A stretch of DNA of 64,000 nucleotides from Chlorops oryzae (lineage: Eukaryota > Arthropoda > Insecta > Diptera > Chloropidae), in contig CM035807.1 in NCBI GenBank assembly GCA_020466095.1, forward strand, positions 53,882,878 to 53,946,877, read 5' to 3'. Each line of letters starts with the position of its first letter. Positions within the stretch are counted from its first letter, which is position 1. Under the pieces are notes generated by a model. That model did no database searches. It saw only the letters and a program-made list of their open reading frames with translations, and was not told the origin of the DNA. Shown piece by piece: positions 21,299 through 32,835 of this stretch. The position numbers were made by a program, and so were the translations under genes.

Positions 21299-24200
21299 AT
21301 GAAAAAACAGAACAGCGGCGGTCCCAGGGGAACAGTAATAAATAAGAAAAATGGCACAACGCCGGAAGTGCAACCAAAAACGGTAAAATTTAATGAAAAT
21401 ATAGAATACGCTATTGTCCCAAGAAAATATGAATCCAGAAAAGGAGGTAAACGGAATATGAGAGCAGGAATTTCAAAATAATACCTGGAGAAATTCCGCA
21501 GTGAAAGTGAGAATTACACTATTAACATTTCGGAGGAAAAAAACAGTTAGTTCAAGAGTAGCGAAGTGGATGACGCATTTGTACGGATACCCTGCAGGGA
21601 AGCCGCTAACGGTGATATCGTCTTACTCGTAGACTCAGGAGCGGATTCGAGTCTGATAAAGGTAAATTCGCTAGCAAACACAGCGCACATCGACACGAGC
21701 GAGTCATTCTGTGGCGCATTCGGGGGCGAAGTAACGACAAAAGGAGTAGTTAACATTCGGCATGAGGAGATGCAACAACTCGAGCTGAAATTACACGCAG
21801 TAGAATTGAATCAAGGACTACCAGAAGATGGTATATTAGGGCGTGACATTCTATGGAATCGTACGTTACTTGATTCAATTCATAAAGAACTAATTTTTTA
21901 TGACAATTCGCAGCAATTGATCGTTTTGCCACTAACCAAGCATCAGAGAAGAAGGAATTCGTGCTTTGTGGCAGCTACATCGGTTCCTGCAAGGTCAATG
22001 AAAATCGTTCCACTACACTTCGAGACAAAAAATACTACAGTTGTTATCGAAAAGCGCGAAATAGAAGAAAATGTATTCCTTGGTGGAACAATTACGGAAG
22101 TCAAAAATGGTATCGGGTACGCCCATATCTTGAATGCAAGCGAGCATGAGATAGACATCAAGGCTTCCGGATACACAAATTTTTTTTCAGCAGACGAATT
22201 CTCACAAACACAGATTCCAGAGATAAACTTGGCGCAAAGTCATAACGGTGCTGAGAGGGTAAAAAATCTCCTTAAAATGGTTATAACCGATGAAAATTTG
22301 AATAAGGACGAAAAGAATTCAATAGAGCGAATCGTGGAGAATTTCCAGGACGTATTTCAATTAGATGAAGAACCCCTCACTCATACGTAATTGTTAACCC
22401 ATGAAATCTCAACTTTACCTGGCGTTTCGCCTATAAATCGTCGCCAATATAGGTTACCCGAAGCGCACAAAGCAGAAGTAAACCAACAGGTTCAAAAGAT
22501 GCTGGAACAAGATATAATTGCACCAAGCGCTTCACCGTGGAACTCACCTATCATCTTGGTGCCGAAAAAGGCTGGACCAGACGGCGAAAAAAAATGGAGA
22601 TTAGTTGTAGACTTCAGGCAACTTAATGATAAAACCTTAAAAACTATTTTTCTCATACCCCGCATCAATGAAATTTTAGATCAACTAGGATACAGCAGAT
22701 ATTTTTCGACTCTTGATCTAGCAAGCGGTTATCACCAGGTGTTGGTAGATCAACGGGACAGAGAAAAAACGGCTTTCAGTACCGGCACAGGACATTATGA
22801 ATTTAAACGAATGCCGTTTGGATTATGCGGTGCACCGGCAACTTTTCAGCGCATTATGAACACGGTGCTCACAGGCCTACAGGGTATAGATTGCTTCGTA
22901 TATCTCGACGACGTAGTAGTTTATGGAAGGAACCTTGAACAACATGAAGAAAGACTAAAAAGGGTTCTCACAGCGCTTAGAGAAAATAACTTAAAACTTA
23001 AAACAGAAAAATGTCAGTTTCTTCGCAAAGAGGTCGTCGATTTGGGGCACAAATGCTCGGAAAATGGTATCCTTCCAGACCCTAAGAGAACAAAATGTAT
23101 CAACTTAATCAAACCGCCAAAAAATATTAAAGAATTACAGTCGTTTTTGGGCCTGGTAAATTATTATAGAAAATTCATTCCGAACACAGCCAGATTGGCA
23201 CTTCTTATTAATAACCTCTTGCGGAAAGGTGTAACCTTCGATTGGTCTAAGGATTGTCAAGAAGCAGTGAATAAATTAAAAGAAGCTATAACAAACCCTC
23301 CCATCTTAAGGTACGTAGATTTCAACAAACCATTACTCTTAACAACAGACGCTAGTGGAGGAGCAATAGGTGCGGTACTTTCGCATTTACTTTGCGAGTC
23401 GAACACTTAGTACCACAGAACAACGATATTCAACAATCGAGAAGGAGTTTTTGGCAATCGTGTGAGCCACAAAAACTTTCCGCCCCTACCTCTTGGGAAG
23501 AAAATTTACTATTTTTACTGACCACAAGCCTTTGAAGGGTATTGCAAATTTAAAGGATCAAACTTCAAGACTGGCACGATTTCGACACAAACTCTCCGAA
23601 TTGGATTTTGAAATTTGTTATAAGCCGGGTAAAGAAAATTTGAACGCTGACGCACTAAGCAGAATCCCCATAAATGTGGTAACAAGAGCAACAGCAAAGG
23701 CTGGGCGAGAAAATGCGACGGAAATGGAATGCAGAAAAGAACATCCACCTGACAATGAAAAATTGGAAATGTTACACAAAGATTCGGCACATTTCCTTAC
23801 CGATCCCAATGACATCAAGGAAGTCCTGCGCAAATTCCACGATTCTCCTCTTGGCGGACACAGAGGAACGATGAATACTTTTTTTAGAATACGGAGACAA
23901 CATAAGTGGACGGGGATGCAATTACAAATTAAAAAGTACGTACTCTCCTGCAAAATCTGTCAGAAAAACAAAAGTGGCAAAATTGAAAAACAACCAATGG
24001 TCATAACAGATACAGCGCACCCACCTTTCGACAGAGTATTTTTAGATATAGTGGGACCATTGCCCATTTCCTCAAGTGGAAACAAATACATTCTTACATT
24101 TCAGGATGACTTCTCTAAATACATGGCCTGTGTAGCCATAGCAGATGCAGAAGCAGCCACGGTGGCCAGAGTTTTTTTTACACAAGTTATTTCTCGATTT

Positions 24201-24842
24201 GGAATTCCAAGAGTACTGGTTACGGACAATTGCACAAACTTCGTGTCTAATTTATTTAAAAATGTCTGCAAAAATCTGGGAATAAGGAAATTACATACGA
24301 GTCCATATCACCCGCAAGCAAACGGGGCCCTCGAACGCAGTCATCGACCCCTTGCGGAATATCTAAGAAGTTTCGTTAACGAAGATGCATCAAATTGGGA
24401 TACCTGGCTCTGTCATGCAATGCATGTACACAATAATACAGTACACACATCCACTAAGCAGACACCCACGAAGATTCTTTTTGGTTTTGATATCGACATT
24501 CCTGTTAACTTAAAAAAGAAGTCCGCCCCGCTATACAATTTCGACGATTACGACAAGGTCATGAAATTTCAAATACAGCGATCTCATGCATTAGTACGAG
24601 AACACTTAACAAAAGCGAAAGAACGCTCAAAACGATATTACGATAAAGGTGCCAAAGTTAGTACATTCCAACCAGGAGACAAAATACTCTTAAAAAACGA
24701 TTCACGCAAGAATAAATTTTCTCCAATTTGGGAAGGTCCCTACACAATGATAGCAAATGCAGGACCAGTTAATGTGAAACTATCTATTAAAGGAAAAGAA
24801 AAAGTTTTTCATAAAAATTTAATTAAACGCTTTCGGGACTAG
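21299..24842 (+). pseudogene. Errantivirus pol: protease, RT, RNase H, integrase
   Basis: The protease begins at about 21566 with LLVDSGADSSLI and GILGRDIL. RT (22391-23410) has VVDFRQLND, STLDLASGYHQV, RMPFGLCGAPATF and the active site YLDD at 22901-22912. RNase H starts at LLTTDASGGAIGAVL, and integrase (to 24842) has an H-H-C-C finger ([11 protein letters not shown] through CKICQ), Asp in LDIVGPLP, Asp in VTDNCTNF and Glu in [11 protein letters not shown], then a GPY-type end (PIWEGPY). Breaks: a short open stretch 21299-21481 precedes the protease in another frame; an in-frame TAA at 22388; a small deletion and frameshift at about 23385-23410; and a TGA at 23463. Otherwise conserved, so inactivation is fairly recent. 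Confidence 0.9.
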
Positions 24843-24935
24843 AATTAAGCAGTCTTAATATATTTTACCAAATTCTAGCATAAGAAAATTTTACGGTAGA
24901 AAAGTTTACTAAACCAAAAATTTCAGTTTTCCTTT

Positions 24936-26334
24936 TTAGGTTTTTCTTGCCTACTGACCCTTTCGTCAGCCTACCAACATCTTTTCATAGAAAGACTTGA
25001 AGGAACATCAGGCTTCACAGAAATAAATATGGGTACGGAGGAAATTGTTTCCGGATTTGATTACATCCTACACAAGGTTGACCCCAATGAAATAAAAAAT
25101 GTCCTCGCAACATTTCTGGAAACGGAGAAGGCATTAAATAATTCAATATACGATGGACTCATTTCAGCACAAGCTGACGCTATTAACGCAATCTTACATA
25201 CGCCTTTTCGACGGTATCGGCACGGGAATGAAATGGATTTTTGGGACCATGGACGCAAACGACAAGCAGACAGTTGAAGATCATTTCACAATCATTGATA
25301 AAAACAACCACGAGCTTTTAGAGAGATCTAATCAGCAAATACACATAAACAATAACTTTAGAGACTCGATACAAAAAATAAGGACTTTAGTTAAGAATGA
25401 TCAAAACCACATTAAGAAACTCTACGAGAATTACGCCAACCTTACCAATGAGCTAGGCCAAGATGAAGTAGCGATCAGACTTCTCCTCAAGATACAGCTT
25501 TTGAAAAATCAGGCCGAAATAGTGCAACAAAACATAGCTGCAGCCAGGACGGGCATAATTCAACCAGGCATATTGTCAACTGAGGAAATCACTAAATTCA
25601 ACATTGGATTTGAAAAACTTAAAGGAATTTCACTGAGCGTGGCAACATTCAACGAAGAGATTATCTTATTTATTATCAAAGTTCCGTCTGAAAACATATC
25701 TCTAACCAAGACATTAATTGTCCCGACGCCAAACCACAATCACATGCAGATAAAAGCAGAATTAGAGACAATAGTAGAGTGGAACAACTTCACTTTTACC
25801 TTCGAAACTGGAAAATCAGTTTTTGAATTGAAACGAAGGCGACACTGCGTGAGAACGGGCGAATGCGTTTTAGTCCGAAATGACAAACAAGAAATTCTAG
25901 AGCTCGAGGATAATGTTATTATTTTAGTTAATGGAAATCAGTCAGCGCTGAATAGTACCTGCGATTCAAAACGGTTGGTTTTGACGGGGAACCTCTTCAT
26001 ATCATACGAAAATTGCACTTTCCAACTAGGAAATTTGAAATTTGCTTCACGTGTCATGAACTATAAACAAATTTTCGTTGTACCTCAAGGCCGGGATCCA
26101 CTGCTAACAACGGATATACCAGATTTCCAGGATCTAGTACTAAATCAGGATACAGTCGCAAACGAGATCCAGGAATTGAAATTCCATCGAAACATACAAA
26201 GTCTGACAGGGATAATTGTCACAGTGCTCACTCTGAGCGCTCTCCTAACGACATGGTGCTGCGTCAAACGAGTACGGACACAGACAAAGGAGAAGAAACA
26301 AGGAAAGGAACCAGAAATACAGGATATAGTTTGA
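24936..26334 (+). pseudogene. Errantivirus env (F-like fusion glycoprotein)
   Basis: Env would be a type I membrane fusion glycoprotein made from a spliced message. A likely acceptor (ttcctttttag) lies at 24929-24939, directly before a hydrophobic signal-like segment ending SCLLTLSSA. The first frame runs to 25277; the rest of the protein is in another frame (about 25200-26334), so a frameshift breaks the gene near the expected cleavage and fusion-peptide region. After the break come IFGTMDANDKQ, a long heptad-rich segment, a Cys-containing domain, N-glycosylation-type sites, and a single membrane span (about 26203-26255, IIVTVLTLSALLTTW) with a basic cytoplasmic tail. The layout is that of 17.6/297/gypsy Env proteins related to baculovirus F. 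It is not functional as read. Confidence 0.85.
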
Positions 26335-26448
26335 GCTAAATACGAAGTACCAGTAGGATTATCGTAGAAAAAGCAACTTATTATATATCAACATTAATTT
26401 TTTTTATTATTTTTAGCACTTTTATATAAGTCTATCTTAACAATAGAT

Positions 26449-27344
26449 CTACGAGCGAACAGCACTCTCACGGCCGCACCTTGAAACTTTAAGAATAAAA
26501 ACACTTGATCCAACGAGTACCCTCCGTTTGCGGATGGTGCCCTTTTTCCAGACGGCCCGGAGCTCTGCGAAGTATGGTGACAACGCAGGCAAAGAGGACG
26601 ACAATATTTCCGACGACCGGGTGAAATCTTCGCGCGCCACCTCGCATAGAAAGTTGCGGGTAATTTGACTCTCTTCCGGCGAAAAAACCATATGATGTGG
26701 CTGAAAACGACGACCGGCAGCCAAAGAAAACGCCAATCTCTCAGCAAACATTATAGTGAATAATCCACAGTCCGACGAATTACTCTGCTGCGGACAAGCA
26801 GGATAAAGAAAGGACAACGTTGATGAATCAAAAGTCCTCACGCCAATACCAAATATTTTATTCGATTCCCGTTGGAGAAAGTTACGCACGGAATCGGCTA
26901 TAAGTTTGGCATCGTGAGGTTTCAATGAATCAAAAATATACACCACTGGCCAGTCGACGATGAGCAGCATCAAATGGTTTTGCTCCAATATGGGCAACAC
27001 CAGCATATCATAGTGGAAAATATTTATACGACGCGTGTTACTATTCAGTCGAAAGGTAAGGTGATCAGGAACGTCAGAAGCGGTGAAAAGCGCTTATTCT
27101 CGGATTAGAGGGTACAAATGAGTATCAAACAAATGAACCCTCCGTAACTCAGGCCTTAGAAATTTTAATAATACCCATTGGAGACAAGCATTTACAACAT
27201 TATCGTTCAGCCGCACGCCTGTCACCAAATGCTGTATATCGTACGCACTTAGTTTGATGTGTTTAATGGAACTGAGGTATCTCATCTGTAAATATCCACA
27301 GTTTAATCCTTTTTACATAATTGTCGTATACTAACACTTACCAT
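26449..27344 (-). pseudogene. Ulp1/SENP-like cysteine protease (C48) with short intron and one in-frame stop
   Basis: C48 proteases cleave SUMO-type conjugates or precursors. From ATG 27285 the frame continues to 26449 with one TAA at 27096-27094 (codon 64). The N-terminal part matches the Ulp1 entry segment (LVTGVRLNDNVVNACLQWVL). The catalytic set is intact and correctly spaced: His at codon 104 (QNHLMLLIVD), Asp at 119 (IFDSLK), Gln at 167 and Cys at 173 (QSNSSDCGLF). Trp normally after the His is Leu. Just upstream the sequence atatg-GTAAGT (27341) ... TTTACAG (27286) reads as a perfect 56-nt intron, which would join an upstream ATG in phase. The tail RRFQPHHMVF and WKKGT mirror the protease in the intact retrotransposon at 48082. 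It could be a host or domesticated gene, or a remnant of another element. Confidence 0.75.
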
Positions 27345-28105
27345 ATTTTAAAAGGGGGAAGGGGAAAGCTAAATTAATTCAACGTTCTTTCCAGAAGTTG
27401 CCGAACGAATGACGAAAATTTTTAATATTAACTTAAAGGGCATTTTAAGCAACTCAAGCATTTTCGGCCCAACGTTAAAATTTTAACCTACTGAAAAGAA
27501 TAATTCAGCACTTCTGGAAAACGCGATAACTCGGTTATGGCAACATTAACAAATTAACTACTAACTTTTTATTCAAACCAACAGAAATGAAACTGAAACC
27601 ACTTGGCCAATGTATAAAAAATGGGGGAAAAATAAAATATAAGAAATAAGAAATAAAAAATAAAAAAAATAATATAAAAAAAATATATCACCCTTAAGTA
27701 AAATAATGTTTAAGAAAATATTAAATATGGAAAATTGTATTCGGTTAAGTAATAATCGGTTTTAAATTTAGAAAATATCAAAGGATACTTGTACGTCAGC
27801 TATAAGAATGTAATATTTACTCTTTAAGTCGCATGGACATCAACGGAAACTCAACGCCGAATTTTTAATACCGACCTTAGAACGTCACATCAACTTGCAG
27901 CGACATCTACATACCCATGAAGGAAGCTGACCTGCCGCACTCACGATCAACGGAAAATAAACAGCGGATTTGTAAACGCCATTTCTATAAGGTCATCATG
28001 TCTCTCCCGCGACATTCTCTTGGAAAAGGGAGGGATGTTGTGAGGAGTAGGGGGGATATGTTCGTTCTGGATGTGCAACTTTTTTTGTATGGAAAATCGG
28101 AAAAA
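27345..28105. other. AT-rich stretch; possible polypurine tract and LTR start
   Basis: No gene seen. At 28023-28045 a purine run (ggaaaagggaggga) is followed by tgttgtgaggag, which resembles an errantivirus polypurine tract plus LTR start and shares tgttgtgagg with 17512. It could be the displaced 3' boundary of the errantivirus whose env ends at 26334, but the LTR body is not preserved. Confidence 0.35.
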
Positions 28106-28615
28106 GACGCACATTGAAGATCTAGAAAATTTTTGTTCTTTTGTATGAGATGTCGCACATTTAAGATCTAAGATCTAGAAAATGTTTGTTCATTTGTATG
28201 AGATGTCGCACATTTAAGATCTAGAAAATTTTTGTTCATTTGTATGAGATGTCGCACATTTAAGATCTAGAAAATAATTGTTCATTTGTATGAGATGTCG
28301 CACATTTAAGATCTAGAAAATTTTTGTTCATTTGTATGAGATGTCGCACATCTAGAAAATTTTGGTTGGTTTATATGAGATGACATACATTTAGGTCTTT
28401 GGAAATTTTTGGAGGTTTATATGAGATGACATACATTTAGGTCTTTGGAAATTTTTGAAGTTTGTATGAGATGACATACATTTAGGTCTTTGGAAATTTT
28501 GGTTGGTTTATATGAGATGACATACATTTAGGTCTTTGGAAATTTAGGAAGTTTGTATGAGATGACATACATTTAGGTCTTTGGAAATTTTTGGAGGTTT
28601 ATATGAGAAGGTTCG
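28106..28615. repeat. 46-bp minisatellite with two sub-families
   Basis: About eleven units with a constant 46-bp period. The left half carries units of type catttaagatctagaaa, tttttgttcatttgtatg, agatgtcgca (28106-28350). The right half carries catttaggtctttggaaa, tttttggaggtttatatg, agatgacata (28355-28615). Both share the frame of the unit, so they descend from one ancestor and expanded separately in blocks. Confidence 0.9.
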
Positions 28616-29337
28616 CATTGAGCCTCATTGAAGAGGTGAGGGGGTGAGAAACTGGTTTTCATATGCACAGCCACAATTCTAGTATCGCTCTTTAGGAAAA
28701 TATTTTTTATCTATTCTATTAAATTAAAAAAAATATATCCAAAAATAAAAAAACAAAATTAAAGTTGAAAAAAAATAATACTTCCATGAGCCTCGAACCG
28801 GAGGCTTCTCGGTTAAGAGGCTAGCATTCATACTATACGCTGCATTCCCAACTTATTAGTTGCTGTCATACCCGCTATATATGCTGTAGACATAATGACG
28901 AGAGCACTTTTTCTCTCAGGTTCTGTAACATTTCAATGTTAATTCCCTGTTACAGCACGATTTCTCCCTCTGTTAAATCGATCGGTCTGTTAACGGATCC
29001 GCGTGTTCTAGCTAGCTTACATTGACTCTTGCTTATGGGTTCAAACCTTGTTGAAAGATAAAAATTTTTTAACATAAAAAAAAATTTTTTTTTTTTTTTT
29101 TTTTTTCAAAGAATAAAATGTAAATATATTAATAAAAAAGTTAAATTCTGATAAAAAACCTTTTTTATTCGGAATTTTTTGGTAAAATGTACTTGCCAAA
29201 AACAATTTTCGTCGATTTAATCCTTATATTTTTGAAATAAAAATTTTTTTTATCCATAGAATTGGAGCACATAAATAGCACATAATTCCCACCTATAAAC
29301 GATTTTTCGAAAAAATCGTTAAGTGCGAATTTTTGCA
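28616..29337. other. AT-rich stretch with B-box-like motif, no gene
   Basis: The minus strand at about 28790-28815 reads ggttcgaggct, close to a Pol III B box, and neighbouring bases resemble a tRNA anticodon arm, but the T-stem pairs as a simple 5-bp hairpin and no cloverleaf forms. This may be an old SINE head. A 24-bp T run lies near 29083-29106. Otherwise nothing recognised. Confidence 0.35.
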
Positions 29338-29503
29338 GTGTCAAGCTACACCCCCCCTTTCATACAAATTACTTTTGTCCTTAAAATCTGACAAGGACGA
29401 GCACAAAATTTTTTAACTCGGTACATAAATAGCACATAAAAAGAACGTAATTCTGAGAAAAAAATTTTTTGATTTCATGAAAAGGGGGGTGCAGCTTGAC
29501 GCA
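29338..29503. repeat. Inverted repeat with about 25-bp arms
   Basis: The left arm (gtgtcaagctacaccccccc, 29338-29362) is complementary to the right arm (ggggggtgcagcttgacgc, about 29484-29503). It may be part of a MITE overlapping the next one; no target duplication was found. Confidence 0.5.
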
Positions 29504-29505
29504 CC

Positions 29506-29699
29506 TCAAATTTTTGGGGTTTCAAGAATTAAACGAAGTAAAAAGGAATTTAAATATTTTTAATGATGTGACGAATTGTGGGGAGTAAGGTTGTCTTGAG
29601 ACAGTCTAGCGGCCTTTTTTGTCCTCACAATTGTTCATATCCCAATAAACATTTTCACTTTTTTTTACTTCGTTTAATTCTTGGAACCCCAACAATTTG
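29506..29699. mobile_element. Small MITE with about 32-bp inverted termini
   Basis: The left terminus caaatttttggggtttcaag continues into aattaaacgaag; the right end is its complement with three mismatches. Length is about 194 bp, with no coding capacity. A target duplication could not be defined. Confidence 0.65.
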
Positions 29700-29839
29700 C
29701 CTTACGCAACGAACAAAAAGATAAATTAAAACTGTTTTTCAGTATGTGAGCAAATATGAAACGAATTTAGGCCGTCTTGAGGCGGCCATGGGCACAAGAG
29801 GGTTAAATTGAAACAAAAAATTTAAAAATATAAAATTCA

Positions 29840-30145
29840 ACGCAGTCACAAACTAGTAAGAAATAACCAAAAATCAGCAAAACTCAAGGCAAAAGCATAC
29901 TACGACAAAAATTTAAATGAAAAATACTTTGAAGTAGGAGACAAGGTCTAGCTTAGGCGCCAAGATATAAAAATTTAGTTTTCACCAATATGGAAAGGAC
30001 AGTATGAAATAGTTTCCATTCCTTCATCGTCAAATGTTAAATTAAAAATAAAGGGAAAAGACAGAGCATTTTATAAGAACTTGGTAAAACTAAATCGCAA
30101 AAAAAAATTGTATTACAATCGAAGAAACGCAGAAACTACTCCATA
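29840..30145 (+). pseudogene. Errantivirus pol C-terminal remnant
   Basis: The translation matches the end of the integrase at 24600-24842: AKAYYDKN, FEVGDKV, a PIWKGQYEIV-type GPY module, SNVKLKIKGK and FYKNLVKLN. At least two in-frame stops occur. It marks a second, older errantivirus whose env remnant lies at 31128-31564. Confidence 0.75.
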
Positions 30146-30206
30146 AAAAGAAGAAGAAAAAACATAAACAAAGTAAATTTCATTTACCTACCGACAGTGC
30201 AGTTAA

Positions 30207-30578
30207 ATTTTTAAAAACGACAGATCAAAGAACAGATACGCAGATGTACCTGGTTTCGAACACACACGAGTCAAGGTAAAAGCAAGTGAAAAGGGGGGAT
30301 CAGATTACATGCACGCTAACTTCAGAGACGGGCATAGTGCAATAAACGAATATATTGCAACGCAAGTGCCAATGAAAACTTCAACGAAGGACTTCTGGCG
30401 CATGGTATGGGAACAGAACTGTTGCAGAATAGTAATGCTTACGAAAATAAAGGAAATCAATTTAGAAAAATGCCATCAGTACTGGGGACAAAACAAAAAT
30501 GAATCTGTCAATTGCGATGAACTTCGTATACCAAGCCATTGGCGTTTTGACGGAAGCTCAGTAGGTCATCGTACATGA
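30207..30578 (+). pseudogene. Protein tyrosine phosphatase domain fragment
   Basis: The frame from 30207 to a stop at 30578 reads as the N-terminal half of a classical PTP domain: KNRYADVPGFEHTRVKVKAS, SDYMHANF, NEYIATQVPM, DFWRMVWEQN, IVMLTKI and KCHQYW. In PTPs these are the conserved motifs before the catalytic half. The WPD loop, the HCSAGxGRTG Cys motif and everything after are missing, and the last 15 residues no longer match. It has no start codon of its own at the domain edge. It sits between pol and env remnants of an errantivirus, so it is either a captured or inserted host exon, or a gene fragment disrupted by the retroelement. Invertebrate receptor PTPs are the best general match. 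Confidence 0.8.
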
Positions 30579-31127
30579 TGGCTTTCTCAGAGATCCCAGA
30601 AAACTAAAGCTCCTGATTGCAATCACTTGCTTTAATATACTGTCTGTTATACCCCAGTCTCAGTTTCTTCTCTGTTCTGGCTGCAGGAATTGGGGGTCAC
30701 CTCTCGACGCACCGCGGAGATGAAATAGCTGCTACCCAGATATGCCACTAACAATTCGAGAGCACGGTGGGTTGACCCGAGGATGTTTAAAAAAAGTGAT
30801 AATTTGCACACAGCAGAGCCTGAACTCTACATTTTTTCGCGCGACTACAGAATGAACGGTAAAGCAACCGAATCGTAGCATTCGAATATATCCGGACCAT
30901 TCCGGATTAACATAATTATTTAAGTTGGCCACACAATCAAAAAAATCGTCCCAGTCCTCCCTAGGCCTATTAAATATCCAATAGTAGCACTGAAAAAAAA
31001 CGAAATAAGGTAAAAGTAAGAGATACATATTTGGGTCCTTTGATCTAGCTCAGGACTAAGAACGATAATCCTGCGAATAACATCTATCAAAAAACCATGA
31101 AAATTAACATATTGTATACCGCAAGGA
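30579..31127. other. Nothing recognised between PTP fragment and env remnant
   Basis: About 550 bp. In the intact layout of this element class this would be the pol-env spacer and env N-terminus, but no signal peptide or similarity is readable. Confidence 0.5.
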
Positions 31128-31564
31128 AATATGCAACTGTATAAAGATTTAATTGAGAATTTTATTATAATATCAGATAATCGAAATAAGGAACTATTGA
31201 TTACAGAAATGAACTCCATAAGGATAAAACTAAAGTCTTCTGAACCATCGCGCGCGGGAAGAACAAAGAGTGAATTAATTAACGCTATTGGAAGGGCAAC
31301 CAATTGGCTATTTTGTGTAATAGACGATTAGGATCGCCAAAAAATTTAGGATCATATAAAGATTGTTACTGAAAATAGCCACAATGCCATTGTTGGCCTT
31401 AACGAACAGATGTCTATTAATAAATTTTTAAATGAGTCTATAAGTGCTCTTAAAAATGCAATAGAAGAAGGTCGAAAAATGTTTGACAATACTAACGCGA
31501 TAAATAAGGATTTTTTTAGACATGTCTTGTTCAATGATCAACTTACCAAGAAGAAAAGCTTAAT
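31128..31564 (+). pseudogene. Errantivirus env fragment
   Basis: Open stretches with stops between them show the env middle region: a basic cleavage-type site (SRAGRTKS), then a fusion-peptide-like segment and a short FCVIDD motif equivalent to the FGTMDAND of the copy at 25153-26334, followed by a heptad-rich helix. The N- and C-terminal parts, including the membrane span, are missing. Non-functional. Confidence 0.65.
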
Positions 31565-32051
31565 CTAACTCAGGACAGTATAGCGGGGGCAAAACATGGG
31601 ATCGCACACCCAACCATTCTCACCACAGAAGATATGGAAAAATTTTAATAAGATTTTTCTTTACTGCAATTTGTGAAACTGGGAAAAATGTCATTTGTCA
31701 CTCGTGATTGTTATCAAAATTCTAAGGGTAAAGAAAAAAGAAAAAATCAAAGGATCAAAATAAAGATCACACTGAATAAAAGAAATATCTGCATCAAAAT
31801 CAGCGAAAAAGATAAATTTGCAATCAATCTATTGCTATTTTCTCACTAGGCCGGGTTGGGGTTATCGGCGAAACCAAGGGTTTCAAATGTCAAAACACTT
31901 ATAAAAATAAGCATGTAACCTAAAAATATACCCTGGGTTAACATTGAACCCTGAGGTTAGCGCAGAGTTGCATTTGAAATTTACAGTTACATTTGCTAAC
32001 ACCGAGTACAAAAACCGGGTAAAAATTTAATACGTCAATGTCAGGAAGCTT
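31565..32051. other. No gene recognised
   Basis: AT-rich sequence that probably includes the decayed remainder of the env region. A possible short inverted pair (ccgggttgggg near 31852 and accgggtaaaa near 32015) was too weak to call an element. Confidence 0.45.
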
Positions 32052-32279
32052 TCACCTACAGAAAATGAGTGGGGAAGGATGCGCGTATTTGGATATGTAA
32101 ATTTTGATCACATGTCGTGGAGCGTTTTGCGGTCCCGCTTTTACTATTAGCTCCATTAATCTTTCTGTGTTCCTGCGGACATTGCATTGTTCTTCTGATA
32201 TTATTGCTTCCAATATTCCTTTGGCTTTTTCAGCATCTTTAAACATTTCTAATAAAACAAAATCCATTTTTATTTGCAA
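32052..32279 (-). CDS. Short helical ORF, unidentified
   Basis: 75 codons, open further upstream on the minus strand (to about 32315). The composition (DAEKAKGILEAIISEEQCNV, RNTERLMELIVKAG) looks like a genuine charged helical tail, such as those of transposon-associated Myb/SANT-type proteins, but I cannot assign a family. It may belong to a small element next to the hAT copy. Confidence 0.3.
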   Translation of the reverse strand: MQIKMDFVLLEMFKDAEKAKGILEAIISEEQCNVRRNTERLMELIVKAGPQNAPRHVIKIYISKYAHPSPLIFCR

Positions 32280-32835
32280 TTTCTCGAGAATATAGTATTT
32301 TAGATATACCTTGCGCGTTTTTTAGATTTCAAACTCCCAAGCCGGATATTATCGCATGCATAATGATACCAACTACTCTTACTTAATCAGTAGTATTTAG
32401 ATTTTTAGATGGCAATACTGATTTTTAGGGGAGCTGATTTCAGTACTCTTATTTTTTATCGATAGTGCTGAATAATACTGATTTCTTATTGTTCATCTTT
32501 TTATTTGCGCGCTTTTGATTTTAATTTTTTTTTTTTACTCGCCAATACTCAGATAGAATTTTTCGCGAAAAAAACTAATTCTCTCTTGATTCGTTTTTCC
32601 TCTCCCATCTTTAAATATTTTCTTTGCTCAACGATAATGTCGGTATCGATATATTTATATCGATAGTAACACTACAAAGCAGCCGGCATATACTTCCACA
32701 TTGCTTTTTCAGAACATTCCTTGCTCAGTCATTTCAGTTTTTACTTTGTAACGTATCGTATAACAAAAATATTTTGGATGAAAATGTTACCCAAACGTGG
32801 GAAGTGCATTTTCAATGCGTAGCTTCAACAAAACT

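Noticed and set aside
28106..28615. CRISPR-like array
   Set aside because: Units are contiguous 46-bp tandem copies without unique spacers, in a eukaryotic retroelement-rich context.
28780..28850. tRNA gene on the minus strand
   Set aside because: Only a B-box-like motif is present; the arms do not form a cloverleaf, and the T-arm pairs as a simple GCCTC/GAGGC hairpin.
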